Assembly (NCBI RefSeq): GCF_949298305.1
Contig: NZ_CASFWU010000018.1
Span: 1-34,344 of the forward strand
DNA length: 34,344 nucleotides
DNA from: an uncultured Bacteroides sp.
Lineage (GTDB): Bacteria > Bacteroidota > Bacteroidia > Bacteroidales > Bacteroidaceae
Reading direction: 5' to 3'
The notes beneath the pieces are model-generated. The model saw nothing but the letters and a program-made list of their open reading frames with translations. It was not told where the DNA came from and searched no databases. A program made the position numbers and the translations under genes. Below are positions 27,473 through 34,344 of the stretch, in pieces (positions within the stretch are counted from its first letter, which is position 1; each line of letters begins with the position of its first letter).

Positions 27473-30112
27473 ATGAGAACCTGTATTTTGTCTCGCCCAC
27501 TGGTGGCGGGATTTTTCTTTTGCCTGCTGACCGTCGGGTTGTGCGGCAGTTATTCTCCGGCCCGTGCGGCCGGGATTGATGGCGTCTCCATTGTGCCCGA
27601 TGAGGATGACGCTCTGAGTTTTCGAACCTCTGCGGGCGTTGTCCGCGTGTGTCCGCTGGCGGACAATGCCGTGCGCATCGTCAAGGCGGGCGCGGGCGCG
27701 GATACCCTGCCGGAACTGGTCTATCTGGAGGGTGCCCGTCCCGAGTACCGGCTGACGAAGGCCGGAAACAAGAACCTCATGACCCTGAAGGGACTGACGG
27801 TGGAGGTGGCCGACGACGGCATCCGCTTCTATTCGCCGGACGGGCGGCTGTTGCTGGCCGAGGCAGGCTGGAGCCTGACGCCCTCCACGGTGCAGGACGA
27901 GCCGACCTACGTGGCCGAACAGCGCTTCCATACCGCCCCCGACGAATGCCTCTACGGACTTGGGCAGTTTCAGGACGGCTACCTGAACGTACGCGGACTG
28001 AGCCGGAGACTGACTCAGGTGAACACACAGATAGCCGTCCCCTTCCTGATGTCCAGCGGGGGTTACGGCATCCTGTGGAACAACTACGGGCTGACGGATT
28101 TCAATCCGGGCACGGACAGCGTGGCGCTGGAGCGGAGCCTGGCCGGCGGCAAGGTGACAGAGGTAAATGTCACCTCGACCACGGGCGGTGTGAAGGAACT
28201 GCGCGAGAGCAATGTGTTTACGGCCGAGGTGGACATCCCCGTGGCGGGAGCCTATTCCCTCCTGCTGGACGTGGGCAGCCGCATGGCGCGCAGGCACCAC
28301 CTGGAGATAGACGGCCGTAAGGTCATCGAGATGAACAACCTCTGGCTGCCGCCCACGGCCTCGGTCATCGTCGACCTGGAAGCCGGACGCCATCGGCTGA
28401 CGGCCGAACTGACGAAGGAAGATAATCCTGTCCTATATTATAAGAAGGTGGACGACACCACCGTGTTCCGCTCGCCCGTGGCCGGAGGTGTGGACTATAC
28501 TTTCTTTGCCGGCAACCCCGACGAAGTGATAGCCTCCTATCGTGCGGTGACGGGCGAGGTGCCCATGCAGCCCCTCTGGGCCCTGGGCTATATCCATTGC
28601 CGCGAACGCTTCCACTCGCAAGCCGAACTGCTGGAGACGGCGGCCCGCTTCCGCCGCGAGCAGTTGCCGGTGGACCTCATGGTGCAGGACTGGCAGTACT
28701 GGGGCAAGTACGGATGGAACGCCATGCGTTTCGACGAGGAATTCTATCCCTCACCCAAGGCCATGACGGACAGCCTCCATGCGCAGGACATGCGCCTGAT
28801 GTTGTCCGTGTGGTCCAAGGTGGACCCGGCTTCGGTGCTGGGCAAGGAGTTCGGACGCCGAGGCTACTACATAGCGAACACGCAATGGGTGGACTTCTTC
28901 AATCCCCAAGCCGCCACCTTCTACTGGGACAACATGCGCGACAGCCTGATACGCCCCTTCGGCATCGATGCCTTGTGGCTGGATGCCACCGAGCCCGAGA
29001 ACGACGACCTGCTGGGACGCAGGGTGGGGAATGGTGCCCGTCCGGGCGAGGTGTTCCGCAACGTCTATCCGCTGACGGTCAACAAGACCGTCTACGAGGG
29101 TCTGCGCCGCGACGTCCCCGGCAAGCGCGTGATGATACTGACCCGCAGTGCCTTCCCCGGCATCCAGCGCTACGGGGTGGCCACATGGTCGGGCGATGTG
29201 GACAACGACTGGGAGACCTTCCGCCGTCAGCTGGTGGCCGGACTGGGCATATCGGTCTGCGGCCTGCCCTGGTGGACCTACGACGCCGGCGGCTTCTTCC
29301 GCCCCGGTAACGGACAGTACACGGACACCCGCTACCACGAGCGCTTCCTGCGCTGGTTGCAGACGTCGGTCTACCTGCCGCTGATGCGGGTGCACGGCTA
29401 CATGACCGACACCGAGTTCTGGAACTACGGCGAGGACGTCATGCGCCTGGCCCGCAAGTCGCTGGACATGCGCTACCGTCTGCTGCCCTACGTCTATGCC
29501 GGAGCGGCGGACGTGACGGGAGAGGGTGGCACGCTGCTGCGTCCGCTGGTGATGGACTTTGCCGCCGACACCACGGCCCTGCGGTTGAAATACCAGTACA
29601 TGTTCGGCCAGTCACTCCTGGTGGCTCCCATTGTGGAGGAAGGGCCCGCGTCGTGGCGGGTCTATCTGCCGGAGGTGAAGGGCGGTTGGTATGACTTCCA
29701 CAGTGGTGCCTATATAGCCGCCGGCGGCTGGTATGACAGCCCTGTGTCCGCAGAGCATATACCGGTGTTTGCCCGGGCCGGCAGCATTGTCCCGCTGGCC
29801 ACCGCTACCGGCAGCACTGCCGCAGCCCTGGCGTCCGATTACGAGGTGCGCATCTATGCCGGAGCCGACGGCGCCTTCCGTCTCTACGAAGACGAGGGCG
29901 ACAACTACAACTACGAGAAAGGACAATATGCGGAGGTCTCCCTGACCTGGGACGACGCGCGGAGGCAGCTTACCGTCGGCGACCGTCGGGGCGGCTTCGA
30001 GGGCATGAAGGACGGACGGAAGATGAAGCTGGTCCTGCTTTCGGCCGGCGGTCAGGCTCCTGCCGTCAGGGAGATTGTCTACAAGGGAAAGAAACTGACT
30101 GTCAAATTCTAA
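27473..30112 (+). CDS. Secreted GH31 alpha-glycosidase (alpha-xylosidase-like, PA14-type insert)
   Basis: The protein is 879 residues from ATG 27473, chosen because it opens with a signal peptide (MRTCILSRPLVAGFFFCLLTV, then GLCGSYSPARAAG); the frame is open further upstream but only through repeat sequence. The GH31 barrel follows an N-terminal beta-sandwich (CLYGLGQFQDGYLN). Residues about 235-320 look like a PA14-type insert, as in Bacteroides ovatus BoGH31A. The nucleophile is Asp504 in LWLDATEPE and the acid/base is Asp575 in WSGDVDNDW. The substrate may be alpha-xylosides or alpha-glucosides; the insert favours xyloglucan-type oligosaccharides by analogy. It is followed after 13 bp by an esterase. 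No SusC/SusD genes are in the window. Confidence 0.93.
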   Translation: MRTCILSRPLVAGFFFCLLTVGLCGSYSPARAAGIDGVSIVPDEDDALSFRTSAGVVRVCPLADNAVRIVKAGAGADTLPELVYLEGARPEYRLTKAGNKNLMTLKGLTVEVADDGIRFYSPDGRLLLAEAGWSLTPSTVQDEPTYVAEQRFHTAPDECLYGLGQFQDGYLNVRGLSRRLTQVNTQIAVPFLMSSGGYGILWNNYGLTDFNPGTDSVALERSLAGGKVTEVNVTSTTGGVKELRESNVFTAEVDIPVAGAYSLLLDVGSRMARRHHLEIDGRKVIEMNNLWLPPTASVIVDLEAGRHRLTAELTKEDNPVLYYKKVDDTTVFRSPVAGGVDYTFFAGNPDEVIASYRAVTGEVPMQPLWALGYIHCRERFHSQAELLETAARFRREQLPVDLMVQDWQYWGKYGWNAMRFDEEFYPSPKAMTDSLHAQDMRLMLSVWSKVDPASVLGKEFGRRGYYIANTQWVDFFNPQAATFYWDNMRDSLIRPFGIDALWLDATEPENDDLLGRRVGNGARPGEVFRNVYPLTVNKTVYEGLRRDVPGKRVMILTRSAFPGIQRYGVATWSGDVDNDWETFRRQLVAGLGISVCGLPWWTYDAGGFFRPGNGQYTDTRYHERFLRWLQTSVYLPLMRVHGYMTDTEFWNYGEDVMRLARKSLDMRYRLLPYVYAGAADVTGEGGTLLRPLVMDFAADTTALRLKYQYMFGQSLLVAPIVEEGPASWRVYLPEVKGGWYDFHSGAYIAAGGWYDSPVSAEHIPVFARAGSIVPLATATGSTAAALASDYEVRIYAGADGAFRLYEDEGDNYNYEKGQYAEVSLTWDDARRQLTVGDRRGGFEGMKDGRKMKLVLLSAGGQAPAVREIVYKGKKLTVKF

Positions 30113-30125
30113 ACGAGATACCTGT

Positions 30126-30995
30126 ATGATGACAAACAGATGCTGTATCGTCCTTCTGTGCCTGCTTGCGTGGCTGGGCGTACCCGACTGCCATTCGCAG
30201 GGGCGGATGATGGAGACGAAGATGAAGTGCACGTTGCTGCAAGGCATCACCGAGCGGGAGTATTCGGTCTATCTGCCCGAGTCCTATGACAAGAACCCCG
30301 ATGCCGCTTACCCCGTCTGCTACCTGCTGCACGGAGGAAACTGCTCTAACACCGACTGGGAAACCTACGGACAAATCTCCACTATGGCCGACAGCCTGAT
30401 ACGGGCAGGGGTGATGGAGGAGATGATATTGGTGTGCCCCGAAGGCAACAAGAACAACATGATTTGGTTCAATGCTCCCCACTGGCGCTACGAGGACTTC
30501 TTCTTTCAGGAGTTTATCCCCTATATTGAGAAGACTTACCGGGTGAAGCCCGGCAGGGAGAACCGTTACCTGGCGGGCTATTCCATGGGTGGCGGGGCGT
30601 CGGTGGTCTATGGGTTGAAGCACCCCGACCGGTTTGCCTCGGTCTATGCCATGAGCGCCTATCTGCGCAGGCAATATCTGGCTTTCCTGGAGAATGACCC
30701 TTCGGCCGAGTGGAGACAGCAGTTGGTGGAAGACCACAATCCCATCGTCACGGTGTCTCGCGGCAGTGAGGCCGATGTGGCAGTTTGGAAGACGGTGGAC
30801 TGGTTCATAGACTGTGGGGACAAGGATTTTACTTACGAGGCCAACATCGACCTGGTGCAGGCCCTGCGCGACAAAGGCATTGGCTACGAACTCCGCATCT
30901 TGGGAGGCGGACACGACTGGAACTATTGGAAGCCCTGCCTGCGCCGGGCGTTGATTCATTTCTCGGAAGTACAGTCCCGGATGGGGGCGGATTGA
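30126..30995 (+). CDS. Secreted CE1-like esterase (alpha/beta hydrolase)
   Basis: The 289-residue protein has an N-terminal hydrophobic signal (CCIVLLCLLAWLGVPDCHSQ), where the Cys in the context GVPDC is not a clear lipobox. An esterase D / feruloyl esterase fold follows: SVYLPESYDKNP, CYLLHGGNCS, the nucleophile Ser153 in AGYSMGGGAS, an Asp at 232 or 234 in FIDCGDKDF, and His263 in LGGGHDWNYW. Such enzymes remove acyl groups (acetyl, feruloyl) from plant polysaccharides. It starts 13 bp after the GH31 gene, so the two are likely one unit that removes side chains from the same glycan. The exact substrate cannot be read from sequence. Confidence 0.88.
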   Translation: MMTNRCCIVLLCLLAWLGVPDCHSQGRMMETKMKCTLLQGITEREYSVYLPESYDKNPDAAYPVCYLLHGGNCSNTDWETYGQISTMADSLIRAGVMEEMILVCPEGNKNNMIWFNAPHWRYEDFFFQEFIPYIEKTYRVKPGRENRYLAGYSMGGGASVVYGLKHPDRFASVYAMSAYLRRQYLAFLENDPSAEWRQQLVEDHNPIVTVSRGSEADVAVWKTVDWFIDCGDKDFTYEANIDLVQALRDKGIGYELRILGGGHDWNYWKPCLRRALIHFSEVQSRMGAD

Positions 30996-31365
30996 CGAGT
31001 CGTCGTTGTGGCTCCCTTCCCCTTTGCCTGCATTTTCTCACCGTCGGCCCGTACAGGTCTGCCGGCCGTTGATGGCGTCTGTGTCTGACAAGAAGGCGGC
31101 ATCTGGTTGACAGCCCCTGTGCGGGCCGGTAGTGTATGTGTACTGCGGACTGTCTCCCTTGGATTGCAGTAGGGCTCCGGCAGTGGTTTCATTCTTCTCT
31201 GATTCTTACCCAACGCCTCTTCTTGTGGTTTTTTTCCACTCAAAACTCCTTATTATCCAACTTTTTTGTAAATTTGCACCCTTAAAAATGACAGGGTGCC
31301 TGCGAAGTGTCAGTAGGGCACCGGTTGTTGTAGAAACGTATAATTGTTAAATCAAGAATAAGAAG
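30996..31365 (+). promoter_or_regulatory. ileS upstream region: -7 box and hairpins
   Basis: TAAATTTG (31269-31276) fits the -7 consensus; transcription would start near 31283, giving a leader of about 80 nt. The leader can form GGTGCC/GGCACC (31295-31300 and 31317-31322). Further upstream, CGGCCCGTACAG (31045-31056) and CTGTGCGGGCCG (31117-31128) are inverted with one mismatch. No T-box features are visible. There is no convincing gene in this 370-bp gap. Confidence 0.55.
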
Positions 31366-34344
31366 ATGGGTAAAAAGTTTGCCGAATATTCAAAGTTTGA
31401 CCTTTCGGAAATCAACAAGGAAGTGTTGAAGCAATGGGACGAGAACCAGGTTTTCGCCAAGAGTATGACAGAACGTGAAGGATGTCCTTCTTTTGTGTTT
31501 TTTGAAGGCCCCCCTTCGGCCAACGGTATGCCGGGCATTCACCACGTACTGGCTCGTACCATCAAGGACATTTTCTGCCGTTACAAGACCATGAAAGGCT
31601 TCCAGGTGAAGCGTAAGGCCGGATGGGATACGCACGGACTTCCCGTAGAGTTGGGTGTGGAGAAAGCGTTGGGTATCACTAAGGAAGATATCGGCAAGAC
31701 CATTTCTGTGGCTGATTACAATGCAGCCTGCCGCAAGGACGTGATGAAATTCACGAAGGAGTGGGAGGATTTGACGCACAAGATGGGCTATTGGGTAAAT
31801 ATGAACGACCCATATATCACTTATGACAACCGTTATATCGAGACGCTGTGGTGGCTGTTGAAGCAGCTCTACAAGAAAGGCCTCCTTTATAAAGGATACA
31901 CCATCCAGCCTTATTCGCCCGCTGCCGGTACGGGATTGAGCTCGCACGAGTTGAACCAGCCCGGTTGCTACCGTGATGTGAAGGACCTGACGGTGGTCGG
32001 TCAGTTCAAGATGAAGAATCCCAAGCCCGAGATGGCAGAGTGGGGTACGCCTTACTTCCTGGCGTGGACTACTACACCCTGGACCTTGCCCAGCAACACT
32101 GCGCTCTGCGTAGGCCCCAAGATAGACTATGTGGCCGTACAGACCTACAATGGCTATACGGGTGAGAAGATGACCGTCGTACTGGCCAAATCACTGCTCT
32201 ATACTCACTTCAACAAGAAGGCGGAAGGCCTTTCCCTGGAAGATTATAAGCCTGGCGACAAGCTGATTCCTTTCAAGGTGGTAGGCGAATACAAGGGTCC
32301 GGACCTGGTAGGTATGGAGTATGAACAGCTCATTCCTTGGGTGAAGCCGGTTGAGGTGGACAACGACGGCAATTGGCACGTCAGTGACAAAGGCTTCCGT
32401 GTTATCCCCGGCGATTATGTGACGACAGACGATGGTACGGGTATCGTACACATTGCTCCGACGTTTGGTGCGGACGATGCTCAGGTGGCCCGTGCGGCAG
32501 GCATTCCCTCACTGTTCATGATCAACAAGCGTGGTGAGACCCGCCCGATGGTAGACCTTACCGGTAAGTTCTATCTGCTGGACGAACTGGACGAGAAGTT
32601 TGTGGCCGAGTGTGTCGATGTGGAAGCATACAAGGAATATCAGGGCCGCTGGGTGAAGAACGCTTACGACCCTCAGTTCACGGTAGACGGCAAGTATGAC
32701 GAGAAGGCAGCCCAGGCAGCCGAATCGCTCGACTTCTATCTGTGCATGATGATGAAGGCCGCCAACCAGGCATTCAAGATAGAGAAGCATGTACACAACT
32801 ATCCTCACTGCTGGCGCACGGACAAACCTGTGCTTTATTATCCGTTGGACAGCTGGTTTATCCGCAGCACAGCCTGCCGTGAGCGCATGATGGAGCTGAA
32901 CAAGACCATCAACTGGAAGCCCGAGTCTACGGGTACGGGACGTTTCGGCAAGTGGCTGGAGAACCTTAACGACTGGAATCTGAGCCGCTCCCGCTACTGG
33001 GGTACGCCGCTGCCCATCTGGCGTACGGAGGACGGTACTGAAGAGAAGTGCATCGAGTCCGTCGAAGAATTGTATGCCGAGGTTGAGAAATCGGTAGCTG
33101 CCGGGCTGATGGCTTCCAACCCCTATAAGGACAGAGGATTCGTTCCGGGCGAATATACGAAAGAAAATTACGATAAGATTGATTTGCACCGTCCGTATGT
33201 GGACGACATCATTCTTGTGTCTGAAGACGGCAAGCCGATGAAACGCGAGACGGACCTGATTGACGTATGGTTCGACTCCGGCTCCATGCCCTACGCTCAG
33301 ATACACTATCCTTTCGAGAACAAGGAACTGCTGGACAGCCATAAGGTTTATCCCGCCGACTTCATCGCCGAAGGCGTAGACCAGACTCGTGGCTGGTTCT
33401 TCACCCTGCACGCCATTGCCACGATGGTGTTCGACAGCGTTTCCTACAAGGCCGTTATCTCCAACGGACTGGTATTGGACAAGAACGGTAACAAGATGTC
33501 CAAGCGTCTGGGTAACGCCGTAGACCCCTTCTCTACCATCGAGAAGTATGGATCCGACCCCTTGCGCTGGTACATGATTACCAATTCCTCTCCGTGGGAC
33601 AACCTGAAGTTCGATGTGGATGGAGTGGAAGAGGTGCGCCGCAAGTTCTTTGGCACTCTGTACAATACTTATTCTTTCTTTGCCCTTTATGCCAATGTGG
33701 ACGGATTCTGCTATGGAGAGGCTGACGTACCGATGGAAAAACGTCCTGAGATTGACCGTTGGATTCTCTCCCTGCTGAATACGCTGGTGAAGAATGTGGA
33801 TGCCTGCTATAACGACTACGAACCCACCAAGGCCGGACGCCTTATCTCCGACTTTGTCAACGATAACCTGTCCAACTGGTACGTGCGCCTCAACCGCAAA
33901 CGCTTCTGGGGCGGCGGCATGACTGAGGACAAACTTTCCGCTTATCAGACACTCTACACCTGTCTGGAGACTGTTGCCAAACTGATGGCACCTATCGCTC
34001 CGTTCTATGCCGACATGCTCTATATGGATCTCATTGGCGTGACCGGCCGCGATAAGGTTGTATCTGTCCATCTGGCCGACTTCCCCCGTTGTAACGAAGG
34101 GATGATAGACCGCGAACTGGAGGCCCGTATGCAGATTGCTCAGGATATTACGTCTATGGTGCTGGCTTTGCGCCGTAAAGTCAACATCAAAGTCCGCCAA
34201 CCGCTACAGTGTATTATGATTCCTGTTGTAGACGAAGAGCAGCGTGCTCACATCGAAGCCGTGAAGTCGCTTATCATGAGCGAGGTGAACGTAAAGGAGA
34301 TTAAGTTTGTGGACGGTGCTGCAGGTGTGCTGGTGAAGAAGGTG
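31366..34344 (+). CDS. ileS: Isoleucyl-tRNA synthetase (3' end outside window)
   Basis: IleRS charges tRNA-Ile and edits misactivated valine. 993 codons are present without a stop. The HIGH-type signature is in PPSANGMPGIHH (residues 49-60) and the KMSKR signature is at 710-714 in GNKMSKRLGN. The editing domain (WTTTPWTLPSNTALCV, DDGTGIVHIAPTFG) and the anticodon-binding region (YEPTKAGRLISDFVNDNLSNWYVRLNRKRFW) are intact. AGWDTHGLPVE (from residue 85) carries Thr and Val, where E. coli-type IleRS has WDCHGLPIE; this and the long length point to the eukaryote-like (IleS2) branch. The start MGKKFAEYSKFDLSEIN is the first Met after the -7 box at 31269. Confidence 0.98.
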   Translation, partial: MGKKFAEYSKFDLSEINKEVLKQWDENQVFAKSMTEREGCPSFVFFEGPPSANGMPGIHHVLARTIKDIFCRYKTMKGFQVKRKAGWDTHGLPVELGVEKALGITKEDIGKTISVADYNAACRKDVMKFTKEWEDLTHKMGYWVNMNDPYITYDNRYIETLWWLLKQLYKKGLLYKGYTIQPYSPAAGTGLSSHELNQPGCYRDVKDLTVVGQFKMKNPKPEMAEWGTPYFLAWTTTPWTLPSNTALCVGPKIDYVAVQTYNGYTGEKMTVVLAKSLLYTHFNKKAEGLSLEDYKPGDKLIPFKVVGEYKGPDLVGMEYEQLIPWVKPVEVDNDGNWHVSDKGFRVIPGDYVTTDDGTGIVHIAPTFGADDAQVARAAGIPSLFMINKRGETRPMVDLTGKFYLLDELDEKFVAECVDVEAYKEYQGRWVKNAYDPQFTVDGKYDEKAAQAAESLDFYLCMMMKAANQAFKIEKHVHNYPHCWRTDKPVLYYPLDSWFIRSTACRERMMELNKTINWKPESTGTGRFGKWLENLNDWNLSRSRYWGTPLPIWRTEDGTEEKCIESVEELYAEVEKSVAAGLMASNPYKDRGFVPGEYTKENYDKIDLHRPYVDDIILVSEDGKPMKRETDLIDVWFDSGSMPYAQIHYPFENKELLDSHKVYPADFIAEGVDQTRGWFFTLHAIATMVFDSVSYKAVISNGLVLDKNGNKMSKRLGNAVDPFSTIEKYGSDPLRWYMITNSSPWDNLKFDVDGVEEVRRKFFGTLYNTYSFFALYANVDGFCYGEADVPMEKRPEIDRWILSLLNTLVKNVDACYNDYEPTKAGRLISDFVNDNLSNWYVRLNRKRFWGGGMTEDKLSAYQTLYTCLETVAKLMAPIAPFYADMLYMDLIGVTGRDKVVSVHLADFPRCNEGMIDRELEARMQIAQDITSMVLALRRKVNIKVRQPLQCIMIPVVDEEQRAHIEAVKSLIMSEVNVKEIKFVDGAAGVLVKKV

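Noticed and set aside
30996..31365. T-box riboswitch upstream of ileS
   Set aside because: No T-box consensus (TGGN) bulge or stem I pattern is visible, and the leader after the -7 box is only about 80 nt.

Overview
The window looks like a chromosomal segment from the genus Bacteroides or a close relative. The evidence is a type III glutamine synthetase, the trpB-E-G-D-C-F-A gene order, an LL-diaminopimelate aminotransferase route to lysine, and several intergenic matches to the Bacteroides promoter (TTTG, about 19-21 bp, TAnnTTTG). The species cannot be named from the sequence alone.

Layout. (1) 1-2292: the 5' end of a minus-strand gene, about 1 kb with no convincing gene, then a plus-strand PlsC-type acyltransferase. 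(2) 2293-9490: a complete minus-strand tryptophan operon, trpB-trpE-trpG-trpD-trpC-trpF-trpA. It has a consensus promoter, a 20-residue leader peptide with three consecutive Trp codons, and a 14-bp terminator hairpin, so it is very probably controlled by ribosome-mediated attenuation. (3) 9604-10378: a 35-residue membrane peptide and a DUF308-type membrane protein on the plus strand, with terminators lying between them and glnN. (4) 10613-26791: a minus-strand run of nitrogen assimilation and amino-acid genes. In transcription order these are gltB, gltD, asnB, dapF, dapL, an outer-membrane protein, a P-II regulator, an ammonium transporter and glnN. Together they import ammonium (Amt with P-II), fix it (glnN, gltBD) and pass amide nitrogen to Asn (asnB); dapL and dapF make meso-diaminopimelate for cell wall and lysine. 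(5) 27473-30995: a secreted GH31 alpha-glycosidase and a secreted CE1-like esterase in one plus-strand unit. (6) 31366-end: most of an ileS gene, cut by the window edge.

The most unusual signal is intergenic. Three arrays of 22-bp units lie upstream of glnN (12900-13031), asnB (20459-20600) and gltB (27087-27343). The first two share exactly the same geometry: 6-bp inverted arms, a 5-bp centre and a 22-bp step. They differ by a matched change in both arms (TTAAAC/GTTTAA against TGAAAC/GTTTCA). The third keeps the 22-bp step over about 11-12 units and is roughly mirror symmetric. I do not recognise these arrays. They could be iterated operators for a nitrogen regulator or a class of chromosome-organising repeat.

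A second intergenic theme is a 200-270 bp element with terminal inverted repeats and a covarying hairpin core. It has four full copies and one partial copy here, one of them inside the trp operon between trpE and trpG. Short repetitive spacers and a GC-rich inverted repeat that forms the tail of gltD complete the repeat content.
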